From Bactericera cockerelli (lineage: Eukaryota > Arthropoda > Insecta > Hemiptera > Triozidae), in NCBI GenBank assembly GCA_024516035.1, contig CM044956.1:24123383-24187382 (forward strand): a DNA stretch of 64,000 nt. The letters run 5' to 3'. A model generated the notes under the pieces. The model searched no databases. It was not told the origin of the DNA and saw only the letters and a program-made list of their open reading frames with translations. Both the position numbers and the translations under genes were made by a program. Below, piece after piece: positions 1-12,545 of the stretch. Numbering within the stretch: the first letter of the stretch is position 1; each line of letters starts with the position of its first letter.

Positions 1-540
1 ACATTATGAACTTTTGCAATATTTTCGTTTGCTTTTGTTTCTCTTCGCTATTTAAATAAACATAACTTTATAATGTACTGTCTCTTCGATGTCTAGGGAA
101 ACTTTGACCCTAATACATACATAATTTGGGTCCGTTATACTTTGTTTATCATATTATACGTCTAAAGTTACTCAATATTTACTACCGAATATAATAATTA
201 AGTAGGTTTTCTTTCATTAACAAGCTAAGCTCTGTGGATTCATGGTTATCATTTATCAATCAGATTTGATAACCAATATTTTCAAGACCGGCTGCGTGGA
301 AATTTTCTAATGTTCATTTCAAGGGGTCCATCGATAATGGATATCCCGCGAAACAAATATGATTAGCTACTGTTGAAAATAACTACCAGCAGTGAGATCA
401 TATTTAAAATTATAATATGTATTAAGATCTGAGGAAAAGGTGTTATGTATGTGTACTGTGGTTTTGCTTTGTATTATTATGTCACAACTGTACTGTGCAT
501 TCGATCATTTTCCAACAGTCATACAATATTCCCTCTTGTA
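1..540. other. AT-rich stretch without a recognised feature
   Basis: I see no coding signal, TIR pair or tandem repeat here. Stop codons are frequent in all frames. Confidence 0.5.
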
Positions 541-729
541 ATGCCGCCCCTGGTCACTACATTCATTTTTCCTCACGAGGTATTTCCTCACCAGTTCCTC
601 ACATTTTTCCTCACCATGAGTGAACCCCGAACATCCAAGTACAGAGCACAAAGTTTTTGCGCTGCTGGGAATCGAACCCAGGTCATGGTGGGTGCAAGCC
701 AGTGCGCAACTCCACTCTGCCACGTCAAG
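541..729 (-). repeat. tRNA-derived SINE
   Basis: Read on the minus strand, the head at about 655-728 has an A-box-like TGGCAGAGTGG and a clear B box, GGGTTCGATTCCCAGC. These are the internal RNA polymerase III promoter elements of tRNA genes. A body with repeated GTGAGGAA-type motifs follows, down to about 541. It is not a functional tRNA, because the cloverleaf arms are not complementary. It abuts the repeat at 728-1115, and the same SINE-plus-repeat pairing recurs near 20.1 kb. Confidence 0.7.
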
Positions 730-1115
730 CTCACTAAAATTGTGAAGAAGGTCTTGCTTTGTATGTTTACTAGATTCTCACTAAAAATTGACACTTGTAA
801 TCATGTAAGAAGAAAATGAGCTTTTAATTTATTAGTATAGTAGTAGTAGTACCGTGTTTTTTATGTACCCTCAACACGACAAGGCCTGGAACCCCATCAG
901 TCCACGATAGTTTATACACACCTCTCCAGAACCATTATATCTACTTTTCATGTTTACACAACTCTCAAATAATATTTTCCTGTGGTGGTACACAAGCCTA
1001 GGTGCATTGTACAAATGTACATGAACTGTAGTAAAATACTTTAGTACCCTTCATATAAATTAATGCCTTCATGTAAAATTTTACAAAATTTTCCATCAGT
1101 AATGTAAAAGTAAAA
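728..1115 (-). repeat. 0.38-kb dispersed repeat, copy A
   Basis: This stretch is the reverse complement of 19700-20076, clearly alignable over almost its full length with scattered substitutions and small indels. Shared landmarks are an AACACGACAAGGCCTGGAAC block and a CACAAGCCTAGGTGCA block. It has no ORF. I do not recognise the family. It joins directly to a tRNA-headed SINE, as does copy B, so the two may form one composite element. Confidence 0.75.
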
Positions 1116-2165
1116 ATTATCATCCATAAAATTTCCCCCACTATACATTTCATAAAGTAACTATAGCGTCATACCTAATAGTCTATACCTACGTATCTAT
1201 ATATCCTGATTATTTTGTGAAAATTTGCCAGCCTGTTCGATGCATTTCATAAAAAATACCTTGTCCAAAATGTTCAGATAAGGTAGAGGGAAGTTTTGCA
1301 AGCATGGAATTATGCTGATTCGAGCATTGTTTGTGTTTAGTCTGCAACCTGCAACTCTGCACACAGCATTTCGCTTTTGAATTAATTGTTTAAAAAATTC
1401 TCTTGAGGTTCCAAAAATTGAACTTAATTAGAACAAGTTGGTTTATTTTTCTTGATACTTTAATTGATAAATTTTCTCATTTCAATTATTTTTTGTCGAT
1501 GTCTAACACCCGTAGTTAATGAATCCAAGCAAATTTTTTCCACTGACATAGGCATTAGTTAGAAGCATTGGATTTTTTTTGTCGGTTGTCTTACTTTATC
1601 CTACTCATGTGCTGATTGCTTTTTTTTCATCTTGAACCAATAAAATTCAACCACCATCCAGACTTAGTGCATAGTTATTATTCAGGCAGAGTATAACTCA
1701 ATTATAAGATATGATTAACTAGTAAGATTAATAAGAGCCTTAAAAGGCCCTGTAGAGTGCGTGAGAGGCGAAAATAAAATTTAAGATAACTTTGATTCTC
1801 TGCTACTTTGAAGAATTCCTAGCTGTTTTTAAGATATACGCTCCAAGAAAATAAACTATATATTTTAAAGGTATGTTACCTCTTAATTCCGCCCTAGGGG
1901 TTCCAACATGTCCAACAATGACTTTGTACATTAAATAAAAATGTATTGTTCTTGAGATGTAAGCGAAAATTCGAAAATGGGACCACTTTTCAGCTCCTTT
2001 GAACCACCCTTACCCCCCCTCACTCCGTTTCCTCATATCCTAAACGTCAGGTCGTTTCTCAACATCTTATTTACTCAGAAAGACAAATATAGTAAGGTAC
2101 CTAATAATTATAAAACAAAGTCCTCACATATTATGTATATTATTTAATTAGGGCATAATCTTCCC
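1116..2165. other. unassigned AT-rich DNA
   Basis: No supported gene. The block around 1870-2040, with a C-rich run near 2010, reads like decayed repeat DNA, but I found no partner copy in the window. Confidence 0.4.
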
Positions 2166-2168
2166 CCC

Positions 2169-2193
2169 CACTCTCTCTCTCTCTCTCTCCCTC

Positions 2194-2269
<76 letters not shown>

Positions 2270-2271
2270 AC
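2169..2271. repeat. (CT)n microsatellite
   Basis: Nearly pure CT dinucleotide run, interrupted by a CCCTCCCTT patch near 2190 and ending in TTTCTCTACC. Confidence 0.95.
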
Positions 2272-2534
2272 CACGCAAAGTCAAAGTTTTACTTTACTTT
2301 AGAAGTTGAAATTCCTTTCCATTGTTGTCACAAACATTTTAGACCTTGGAATAGTGACGAAATATCAACAACTCACTAACAATGTATTATGATGGAAAGA
2401 GAAATACGAAAATAGATATGAAACTAATATCGAATATTATACAAATGTCAACCACCAACAATAGTCTAGAAGAGGTAGGCCAAAACAATCCAGGACAAGA
2501 CAACAGTAAGTGAGCTTGGAAAGAAACATTATAA

Positions 2535-2634
2535 NNNNNNNNNNNNNNNNNNNNNNNNNNNNNNNNNNNNNNNNNNNNNNNNNNNNNNNNNNNNNNNNNN
2601 NNNNNNNNNNNNNNNNNNNNNNNNNNNNNNNNNN
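2535..2634. other. 100-N assembly gap
   Basis: Exactly 100 N, the usual placeholder for a scaffold join of unknown size. The distance across it is therefore not real, and the ORF spanning it is meaningless. Confidence 0.98.
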
Positions 2635-3737
2635 CAAGGAAAAATATAAGTTTAGTATAGGTACATAAGTTTGGAAAAAGTAAAATAACACTTGAGGATT
2701 TTGAGCAATAAGCGTGGTACGATTACTTGCTGGTACATGAACTGTCGATTAAGCTTGAGTTTTCATAATTTTTTAACAACACATTGAACTCCTTTAGATT
2801 TTCTTTACGGAACTATTCATTGATTCCATCATTAGATCTGTCGTCTTCATTTGTGTTACAACTTGTGTATGGTATACCTTCAAGTCCACAGAGACATGGA
2901 AGCTTTGAGATGGTAAGAATTAACTCGTCTCGAACATTTGTTGTCGGGATATACCTATAATAGCTAATTCTATTATTCTGGCTCTAGTTGGGGTATACAT
3001 AATAATTATAATAGGCGCGTAAATCAAAGCAAGTGCGACTGTGAATTTATAGTTAAAATTTAATACAATCGTAAGTTTGTATGGGTAAATTGTTAACTAA
3101 CTATGTTATATTGATGCTTTTCCAACCCTACAAGTTTCTTCTACATGAAAACGTAGAGAGATCAGTGAACTAGAGCTTTCGAGAAATAAAATTAAACAAA
3201 CTATCTGAACAATAGAAATTTATATTTTCATCTTCAACGTCCAACGTTCGTCAATTGAAGTTATTCTTGGGTCATTTTATTCAAGTGCAACTTGAGATGA
3301 TCAAGAGATAACAACTCCGCAGAACTGCCTCTTAGCAATTCATTTGTAGTCTTAAAGCTCCTCTTTTGCTTGAGAAATAAATTATCATTTATTAGCAACG
3401 ATCATTTGTTGTTTCGTTTGTTAGTGTCTTATCATTTGTTCTTGTGATGTTACTGTCAATTATGTCTAGTGCCATGCCACTGCGAGTTCTGTGAAATCCA
3501 TCATCGTCGTCATCAATGCTGTTAGCTTCTTACGAGTGGCAGTCCGCAGTATAGCTACGTCTATCATCAGTACCATGCGAGTTGTTTATGGATAGCGTAG
3601 GCAATAGGCATACTATAGAGATCCTCTATAGTTCTTATTTTTGAGTATAATACGAGTATAACAATCCTTAATTCTCGACAATTTTTTTTTTTATTGTTGG
3701 TTGGATTAGGTCAAAAATTCTTTCGACTTTTACTTTT
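2635..3737. other. unassigned DNA
   Basis: No coding signal, paired repeat or RNA gene seen. Short direct repetition of ATCATTTGTT occurs near 3400-3440. Confidence 0.4.
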
Positions 3738-3905
3738 ATTATTATATCAAGCTTTATTAGGTGAAGACAAAGTTCAATATTTACAGTACAATACAATGCA
3801 ATTATAAAGAAAAAATAAATAGATTGAATAAAAAACAAGAACAAAAAATATCCTACCCAAAGAGCGGGGATATTGCCTGTGGCAATCTTTTCCACCCAAC
3901 CCTTA
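3738..3905 (-). repeat. retroelement 3' tail (LINE- or SINE-like)
   Basis: On the minus strand it starts AAGGGTTGGGTGG and continues with ATTGCCACAGGCAAT, a small stem-forming inverted repeat. It then has a CCCGCTCTTTGG-type block and ends in AATAAAG followed by AT-rich simple repeat. The same order occurs at 60991-61170, and in a split copy at 42640-42695 plus 46015-46168. Such ends are typical of arthropod non-LTR retrotransposon 3' UTRs. No reverse transcriptase sequence lies upstream. Confidence 0.65.
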
Positions 3906-4744
3906 TGTCGTTCTTTCCTTGATCTGATATAAGTCTGGGCTCACAATACCAGTGATCCCATGATCTCTTCAGCAAAGATATCAGCAAGTAGCAACAGCAA
4001 CCTGCACCATATTGCTCTCAAACAAATCACATCCACATCCAAGAGTACTTTACATATGTTCCAGCTCTCATGACAAATAAACTTTCAGGAAAACTTTCGC
4101 AAATAATTAGAAACGTGATTTATTTTTTTACATTCTTTATGTTGACGATATTTCATACGGTCTGTGCTGCTGAGTGTAGAGCATGCAGACACGTTTGTGT
4201 CGCTTGTGTCAGGATGAGGCGTGCAGCTTGGATAAATATGGTGACCAAACTTTGTGGAGATATGCTGATTTTCAAGAGAGTGCTGCTTTTGTCACCCGTA
4301 TAATCAGAAAAAACATTTTTGCCAAGATTAATCACTGAGCCAGGGCTAAACCTATCACTACTATGCCTTTATTCCATTGTTTTAATATCAGAGATTCAAG
4401 ATTTACTAGCACAAGTTTAGTAGCACATTTAGAAAAGCATTTAAAGTATGTACCTAGGTATCTTATATTATATTGAGATATCTTATAAGAGATATCTTAT
4501 AAGTCAAATTGAGCTAAATAGTTGTCAATAACAAGCTCAGCACTATTAAAAGTCCATTTTGCAAAAGTTGAACTTTTAAATGACCTTTTTAAAAACCTGG
4601 CATTCACACTCAAATCTGGTTGTCCCAATAGATTTCTGGTATGAGAATTTCTTAAACTGAATCTTTGTCCATGTTCAACCTTCCACAAATATTTTATCTC
4701 CGCTTACTTCTTCTTCTTTCACTTTTCCTTTTTCCAAATCTACT
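3906..4744. other. unassigned DNA
   Basis: Nothing recognised. Around 4470-4500 there is a short run of ATATCTTATA-type palindromic repeats. Confidence 0.4.
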
Positions 4745-4905
4745 TATTTTAATTTTAATTTAATTTATTCTTTATTGACGGGTCAAGCCCAATGTACATT
4801 GATTACATAGAACAATATAGTATAAAATATAAAATTATGGTTGGCATTGATCAACCGGCCGTGCCTCGGTGAACGCACCGCAAGCATGCCTAGCCGCAAC
4901 GTGAC
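4745..4905 (-). repeat. probable retroelement 3' end
   Basis: Read on the minus strand, a G+C-richer segment (GTTGCGGCTAGGCATGCTTG, CACGGCCGGTTGATCAATGCC) leads into AT-rich DNA. It ends GACCCGTCAATAAAGAATAAA, a polyadenylation-like signal before an AT tail. This is the layout of a 5'-truncated non-LTR element, but I saw no second copy here. Confidence 0.4.
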
Positions 4906-4930
4906 TAGTAAATTTATAAATTTCTACGTA

Positions 4931-6166
4931 GGGTAGGTGGGGGTAAGAGTACTCACTTTTTCGTTTTTGATTTTTGTATTTTTTGTTTCTAAAAGTAAAG
5001 AGAAATTGAACAATTCACCTGTTGTAGAATATTGTTGGCTATCAATTATCCTAGGTTTTAAAGTATTTCTAAATGGTGAAGTACATGAAAAATCGCGAAA
5101 ACTAAAAAAAGTCAAACGAGTACTCTTGCCCCAAAAAATGGGGTAAGAGGACTCGGTGAGTACTCTTTCCCCTTATTAAATAAAAGGTATGAGACTAGTT
5201 GAGATTTTCAGGAAACATGTTTATTTTTTTCAATTATGTAGGAATACAAAAAAGGAACTAAAAGTATAAAATTCTTGCGTTTCAAATTTGTACGTAGGCA
5301 TTTAAAAATAAAAAAAATGATACTTTTACAACAACAAAAAACCGTACATTATTGGCAAAATATATAAAAAAAACTAGGTATGAAAACCCTTTTCGCAAAT
5401 CTGTAATCAAAAGAGGAACTTAATTGGACGTATGAAAAAACCTTTACCCTATCTATACCCCTATTGCTCGGATTTTCTTTTGTAGGTACTGAAAATAGAA
5501 AAAGAAAAAATCGAAACGAAATTAGAATAGGTAAACCTAATTAAAACAGTGGTAGGTACAAGGGAAAAAAACTGACATAAAAATTTCAGGAAATTCTGAA
5601 ATGTAGGTATATCTACCATCTGACTACAGTAAGTTAATTTTAGTAAATGCTAATTACCCATATTTCACAAATAATGTATCATATTGCATGCTCAATACAC
5701 AATAAATTTTGTTTAGTTACATTTAATTACATTCATGGGGTAAGAGTACTCACCGACATAGTGAGTACTGTTGCCCCATATTGGGTGAGTACTCTTACCC
5801 CATTTCACACAATTTTTTTTTTAAAAAATTAGAAAAAACAACACTGTCACAGTTACAAAAAAAATAAAAGCATGCTAATTAAAACTATATTTTTATTATC
5901 TTTAATCGAAAATATGTTAGAATATAAAGCAGAATTTTTCACAATTCGTTTTATTTATAAAAATAAAATTAGATCGAACACTCGAAAAAACGACTTATCG
6001 CATGTCTGCTTCTCGTGGTGATCAGAACCTAACCGAATTTCGCTCACATGTTGTACACAAAATACCGAATACAGTGTAGCCAAGTTTAATTATCTAGGGT
6101 CCGTTTAAACGATCGAAAATTGAATGAGTACTCTTTCCCCACGAGTACTCTTACCCCCACCTACCC
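4931..6166. mobile_element. 1236-bp TIR element with TA target duplication
   Basis: The left end reads GGGTAGGTGGGGGTAAGAGT. The right end is its reverse complement, finishing CCCCCACCTACCC. A TA dinucleotide flanks both sides (4929-4930 and 6167-6168), as expected for the Tc1/mariner/pogo group. Nine copies of the 15-mer GAGTACTCTTACCCC, or one- to two-base variants in either orientation, start at 4940, 5118, 5140, 5158, 5737, 5763, 5787, 6126 and 6143. No transposase ORF is visible, so it is probably non-autonomous. Assignment to pogo or another TA-targeting family is open. Confidence 0.8.
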
Positions 6167-6168
6167 TA

Positions 6169-7100
6169 TTCCGAAGATCCAGTAAAATGAGAAAAAATTG
6201 ATTTACAGGAATGGAAAATTATGAACTATCAAAATTGAAAAAAGTCGACACGAGTGCATCGCTTTACAAAAATAAACTTACTGTGAAAACCACAGAATAA
6301 TTTTCCAAGTAAACTTTTAACGAGAACTCAATATCTCACGAAATAGTCAACAGTATCTATCCACATCACGAGGAAAAAGAGAGAGAGATAGTCTACCGAA
6401 TGCTTGAAGAGAGATGAAAAAGTGAAAGAGATAGAAGTGAGAAGGAACAATGTATGCATTTACAATTATTCTGCAGTCATGATTGTGCAAACTTCACATG
6501 TATGATCCCAGCACGATCATGCAGACAATTACATTAGAAATTAGCACCAGAGTGGCAGCAGAGTGTGAACCTCTTATGAAGGATGCAGAAATGTTATGCA
6601 AACACTTCTAACCAGGTACAGACAAGATTGTAATTTGAAGTGGATTTTATGTAATGTCATGACTCATTCAAGGCACTTACATGTATGGCTTACTCACGAT
6701 ATTGTACAGCACTCTCTAGCTGTCCATCCTCAGAATTTAGACGGACCAGTTTTCAGGTACATGTATTTTCGTGTGTGATTTCAATATACTCGTATATATA
6801 TTGCAAGTTTTCATAAAGCATGAAACTGAAAAGTAAAAAAAGTAAGTGTACAAGTAGATATTTTGTGATTGTTTAGAAAAGAAGAGCATTTGTTCAGATT
6901 CCCACAGTTGAAGAAGGTGGGTGGATGGGTGGGAAGAGAGACATAGAGATCTGATATTTACCATCAGTATTTTCCTGTTTTGCATTGATGAAATTAACAA
7001 TGGTTTTATGTATTTTAATCATAAAAGTCTCACCATACTTGATGATATCTGGACACACATAGGTCCTTTAAACAATAATAAAATAAAAATAAATAAAAAT
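6169..7100. other. unassigned DNA
   Basis: No feature supported. Small GA-rich patch near 6370-6440. Confidence 0.4.
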
Positions 7101-7104
7101 AAAT

Positions 7105-7243
7105 GAATGCGTGTCTCGATAAACGATCTATTTTACAAATTTTGGAAATCGTTTCCATTTGAAAATAATGATCTGAGATGCTTTTAGGATACATAGCTTC
7201 AAAATTTGTAACATATGTAGATCGTTTTTAGAGACACGCGTTC
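7105..7243. mobile_element. small palindromic MITE-like repeat
   Basis: Inverted arms of about 45 bp open GAATGCGTGTCTCGATAAAC and close with AGAGACACGCGTTC. The inner arms carry ACGATCTA and CAAATTTT in mirrored order. Total about 139 bp, no ORF. No clear target duplication was seen, so the superfamily is unknown. Confidence 0.55.
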
Positions 7244-8830
7244 TTACTTCTTATCATCTGATGGTAGGTTTCAGAGAAGAGCCGTTTATGTGTAGCGTTT
7301 TGGTGTCAATTTGTTAACTTGAATTCAATATCATTCAATTCAATTTTAAGAGAAAAAATTGTGATTCTAATAGAGGTTGTCTCAAAAACTAATTTGAAAG
7401 ATGTTTTGATAAAACTAAAAAGAAAAAGCCATTTTCGTGTCTATTTCTTGTTGAAACGCAGAAAATTTCTCGAGAATTTTCTATCGATCGTTGGTCAGGT
7501 CTCAAGCTGTTAAGATAGGGGACGTCCGTTGTCTAGAGAGCCATTTTGTAAAGCGATCCACTTTTCCAAGGAGTAGCTACTCGTTAATTTCCAGCACGGT
7601 GTCCCATCACTCTTGGAGACAGAAACTCGACAATGAGGAACATTAATGTGGAGATTTCGCCAATCTTAGCGAGCGAGAAAAATGAACTTCATTTGTTTGT
7701 AGGGAATAAGAAAAAAAAAAAAAAAAAAAAAAAAAATCGCAAAATACTCTCTTGATGTTTGTACTATGTGTATGCTGTTTCTTCAATTGTGTAGAAATGA
7801 CTTTCGCAGTAGCTGTTTCACTCTCTACTTTGTTCTTCTTTTCATTTTTCACACTTCTATGTTGAAGTGTTTTTTCCATTCGTTTCCCTGTGTTTAAACT
7901 TGTGTATTGTTTGAGTAGATTTCTGTGTTTGTGCTTGTGTTGTTTGCCTTTAAATTCATGTTTGTTTTCTTTTGTCTCGCTTTCAGGTTTCGCCAGTTTT
8001 TTTCTGCACCATTTCATATTTTCCATCAAACGATTTTTTGTGTGTACTCGTATTGTTTTAGTCTTTGCCTGATAGACGCTTTGTGTGATTTCGGTGCCAA
8101 TCTAGGTGAAAATCATGATCTATAATGTCAGGTATGGAGAGCTACATAATTTCAATCCTCTGAAGGGCATATTCTCGTAAATTGTTTCTAAAATTTGTGT
8201 CTTGTATGTGAAATAGTTTGTTTCTTTTGTTGTTTCTCACTGCTTTCTCTGCAGGAATTCAAACTTTCAAAATATATATTTACCTACTCAGAAATGGCCA
8301 TGATATGTTTGTCAAGTGAATTTTTTTAAGCTTTTTTCCAATGGCCTCCTAAGAAATATTTTGCGTTCCATTTAATAAATTTTCTAAGTAAAGAAATTGT
8401 ATTGTTAAGAGAAATGCTGACAAAGGATATTCTCCAGGCCACAATATTTTAGTTTTAGTAGAAAAAAAACAAACTAATTTTCCAATATTCTAGTTGTTCT
8501 GTTAGTTTCCTCCCAGGTTCATAATTCTAATACATATGAAGTTTATGAAGTTTCTAATAACAATTATTATTCTCAATTTCCTGTTTTAAATGTTTGTTCA
8601 GATTCAGCTTTTTTGGAAAACTTCTGCTGTATACCTATGATTTATAATTTTATATGATTGTCTTTTGATTTGAGTATTTGTTTCACTAGCCCGCGAAAGT
8701 TCTGCAGTAAAACCTAAAGCACGGGTAACTGGCCTGGTTCATTTCCAATAGCTAACGTGCAACACTTGGAAAGGTCTCTCGAATAGAAAATCTGAGCTCA
8801 TAAAACAAGCAACTTGAACAATTAGCACTT
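7244..8830. other. unassigned DNA with a poly(A) run
   Basis: The longest ORFs (on the minus strand near 7643-8029) are lysine/threonine-rich and cross the A-run at about 7708-7736. They look like chance translations. No paired repeats found. Confidence 0.4.
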
Positions 8831-9091
8831 GCCAGCGTCGATGGCATGTTGAATACACCGGTTCCCTTCAGAACACCGAAGTTAAGCGACATCCAGCGAG
8901 GTTAAGACTTGGATGAGTGACCATTCAAATTCTAATTCTCGTGACGCTGGCTTTTCCCGGCCCCACTCAGGCTGGGTGAGGTCAATGTGAGTAGCAGGTT
9001 TGTGAGTTTCCTGCGAATGGAGGGTAAACCCCCGTCGTAATATGACCATGGCAGTTGAAAGCGACGTTAAACCCCACTTTAAAAAAAAAAG
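8831..9091 (+). repeat. 5S rRNA-derived SINE
   Basis: Positions 8831-8953 match a complete eukaryotic 5S rRNA in length (about 122 nt) and order: GCCAGCGTCGATGGCATGTT at the start, GAATACACCGGTT, then the internal control region with CGAAGTTAAGCGACAT and ACTTGGATGAGTGACC, and GACGCTGGCTT closing the terminal stem. Substitutions in conserved positions argue against a working 5S gene. It runs directly into a non-5S body with GGCTGGGTGAGGTCAATGTG, CTGCGAATGGAGGGTAAAC and GACGTTAAACC, and ends in a poly(A) tail. The body is shared with the tRNA-headed SINEs at 39119-39362 and 54945-55165. Confidence 0.85.
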
Positions 9092-10920
9092 AACTTGGAG
9101 CTATCTTCAGATGAAGAGAAGTCAAAGTTTGAAACTGTTACCATGGTAATAACAACACTATACTATCAGTCTCCGCTTTAGCGTCGTGGAATATTATTTC
9201 GGGCCTAGATTGCATTACGTACTTATGTTTTTCAATGCACAACTATATTTGGCTTAATAATCATTTAAAACTGGGATCATGCCGTGTGCAACATTTCGTC
9301 TCGAATTTTACATGAAAAGTGTTACAAAACCTCGCGAAGCACTGTTTCAGTGATTTCACTGTTCGTCGTTGTTTAAGTTTAGGTTTCGTTGTTTCCTTTT
9401 AACTATGTATCAATTTTTTTTTAACATGTTCCCATAATATCTACTAAATTGGATATCGGAAATATGGTGTTCGTTTTTGAGCCAAGGATTCCCTCAAATA
9501 AAAAAGAGAGTTTATGATGAATTGAATTTCGCTAATTCGCTGTAATTCACTTTACAAAGAAGGATGTAGTGAAGGAGAGAGGGAGACAGAAAGAAGAGGA
9601 GAAGTGAGGAAGTTGAAAGAGGGAAAAATGACAGGCAGAAAGGCGAAGAGGCAAAATTCCCACTGATTGCAAGCAATAAGTCTTTTTCTCGCTGAGGTAA
9701 TTTTTCATCCCTCTTATCTCTCTCAAAAAGGAAAAGAAAATTCCCTTGGTAGGAAGAGAAAGGCTCATTTCCGTCTGTGCTTACCAGTAGTAGGTTGGGC
9801 AAAGGTATTTCACATCATTCTTTGGGTTAGGCTGATGGTTAGAGTATAGAAAGGGAAGGGAGCAAAGGTGTTCTGAGGCAAGAGAATACTTTGAGAAAAA
9901 AAATTATACTTTCTATACCTTATAGGTAATAGAAAGTAAAAAATCGATGATTGAGGGTTGGAATTCTTCAGCTGCTCCTATGAGTCAGGTCAGGGTGGTT
10001 CTACTTTTCTTCCTCTTTTGTAAGTCGGAAAATATTTTCTTATTTTATATCACATTCAGGAAGGTTCAGCCTCGGACTTGGAGCTTGACCATACCGTAGG
10101 CAGGTTCCCTTCCCTCCCTCATACGAACAAAGATTGAAAGTTATCTCCCATAAACAGAATGTATGTAATCAAAATTATAAACGAACTTTTTACGTTTCCT
10201 AGAGGTTTAAATAGAATCCAGGGCATTCATTGTCTTGAACTTGTAAAACAGCTGACATTTGTATCGATAAAGTCTGGACTTTATTCCACCCAGTATTGCA
10301 TATATGGTATATCCTTCGATAATAGTGAAATGGTGGCAAATAAATCGAGAAACCTTCAAAACGCAGAATGAAGAAAAAATTCTCCAAATTTACACAAGAT
10401 AAACGTGATTCAATTGAAGAGAGTGAGAGAATGGAAAATGTAAATAAATAAGAGAGAGAGGGAGAGTGTGAGAGGGAGAAAGCACATGAAGATGTGTGAG
10501 TGGAGAGAAGAGGAGGAAGGGGGAGGGAGAGAAAAAACGTTCATAAGAGCACTTGACTCTCAAAACCTTTTTAAGTACATATATGGGCAAAGGGAGAGGG
10601 TTGAGGGTATAGCAAAACGAATACTGTTTTTGTTTTAATAAGTTAGGAGATAAATAATGATAAAAAGAAAAGAAGGTGTATTTTTTAAAAGTGAAAGAGA
10701 GAACCTTTTTACGTTATGGTCAGGAATACCTGAGTAATATTACATTTCTAAAAATAAAAAAATATTGAAAATGAGGCCTGAATTTGAATTTTGGATTCAG
10801 AAACAAATCTAGCCTTTAGTGAATTTTTGGTGTTCGAAAGCATAAAAGTTCTAAATTTTTTGCGTTAACTGTATTAACACCATAAACCATGACTGAGGTA
10901 TGTCCACCGTAGTGCAGCAT
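9092..10920. other. unassigned DNA
   Basis: Contains GA-rich patches at about 9560-9650 and 10440-10530 that generate spurious serine/leucine- or glutamate-rich ORFs. No gene or paired repeat supported. Confidence 0.4.
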
Positions 10921-10924
10921 ATTA

Positions 10925-11129
<205 letters not shown>

Positions 11130-11199
11130 TCTTCTCATTTCTATTCCGTGTTTGCTCCGTTTCAATTTCCGCTCACCTGATGAATTATGCAACAAAGAC

Positions 11200-11820
11200 A
11201 TTGGAAGAGTGGAGAGAAAGGGATGAGAAAGAAGATAAAGAGATAGAGAGGAAGCGAGAAGAGAAAGAGAGAGAGAGAAAGCGAGTGAAAGAAAGAGAGA
11301 AAATAATTAGGGAGACAGAAAGCGAGTGAGAGGAAGAGAAAGGGATGAGAAAGAAGAGAAAGAGATAGAGAGGAAGCGAGAAGAGAAAGAGAGAGAAAGC
11401 GAGTGAGAGAAAGAGAGGGGAAAACAAAGAGAGATAATAAATAGGGAGACAGAAAGCGAGTGAGAGGAAGAGAAAGAAGAAAAGAGAAGATAAAGAGGGA
11501 GAGAGGAAAGGAAAAGAGAAAGAGAGAGAGAGAGGAAGAGAGAAGATAAAGTGGGATAGAGGAAGGTAGAAGAGAAAAAGAGAGAGAGGAAGCAGGATAG
11601 AGAAAGCGAGTAAGAGGAAGAGATAAAGTTTGAGAGAGGAAGGGAGAAAAGAAAGCGAGTGAGAGGAAGATAAAGAGACAGAGGGGAAATAGAGTGAGAT
11701 AAAGCAAGATAGAGAAAGTGAGTAAGAGGAAGAGAAAGGGAAAGGATGGGAGAAGAGAAAGACATAGAGAGAGAGAGAGTGAGAGGAAGAATAATAGGTA
11801 GAGAGAATGGGAGAAGTGAA
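11200..11820. repeat. GA-rich purine tract with a ~120-bp internal duplication
   Basis: About 620 bp of almost only A and G on the plus strand. A degenerate module recurs, beginning AGAAAGGGATGAGAAAGAAG at about 11216 and 11338 and containing AGGGAGACAGAAAGCGAGTG. The 181-aa and 230-aa minus-strand ORFs (serine/leucine-rich) are by-products of the repeat. Confidence 0.9.
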
Positions 11821-11829
11821 AATTAAAAT

Positions 11830-12460
11830 ATACGTTGAGATATTTCCTCTATCGGTTTTTCTTCGTCTTTCATACACACCTCATACACTGCAGAAATCTT
11901 TTTAAATTTCATGTTAAACAAGAAAAAACCTAGATCAGAACTTGTACTGAAACCCTGAAATTCACCGTACATTCAGTACAAGACCTACTCTCTCACGGAT
12001 TACAAGTTAAGCGTATAAATATGTTCGTATGAAAACACTTACCTCACTCACCGAAGTGAAGGTAACATGGGTTGTCCAGAGAGCCGAGGGCTTACTGTGT
12101 TACCCTTAGAGTCAAAACTTAAATTCCAAGGCTTAGCGAGGCTTACTTTTGCTTCAGCTCAAATTTATGAGGAGCTCAAATTTAGGGTGCTAAATTAGAA
12201 ACTTGTATCCTAAATGCTAATCGTCAGCTCTCTCTCTCTCTCTCTCTCGTTTCTTTATATTTGCATACTATTTCTTTATTCTTTTTATACTCTCAAGTAT
12301 GTGTTCCAGCATGAGAATTAATACTCCCTTATCAAAGAGAATACTGATCTTGCGAATGTTAGAAATTTGAATTCTGGAAGGAGGAAACAAGCTAGGAGAC
12401 CTTGCGAATATTTTCATCACTAGGATCGCCTCTAGAAGAGCTCAGTGTTTTTAGTACTCT
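11830..12460. other. unassigned DNA
   Basis: Only a short (CT)n run at about 12229-12248 stands out. Confidence 0.4.
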
Positions 12461-12466
12461 TGGAAT

Positions 12467-12545
12467 GAATGGGTTTGATGGCAGAGATTGCCTCAGGCAA
12501 TAATCACGCCCTTTGTCAATAAAGAGTTATTATTATTATTATTAT
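12467..12545 (+). repeat. short retroelement 3' tail
   Basis: GAGATTGCCTCAGGCAATAA, then CGCCCTTTGTCAATAAAG and an (ATT)n tail. Same layout as the tails at 3738-3905 and 60991-61170 but shorter. Confidence 0.55.

Noticed and set aside
2437..2691. 84-aa ORF
   Set aside because: It spans the 100-N gap, so the reading frame is artificial.
4937..5146. 69-aa ORF within the TIR element as a protein gene
   Set aside because: It overlaps the TIR and two copies of the 15-mer, has an equally long ORF on the opposite strand, and shows no domain.
8831..8953. Functional 5S rRNA gene
   Set aside because: Length and control region fit, but conserved positions are changed, there is no terminator T-run at the 3' end, and it continues into a SINE body with poly(A).
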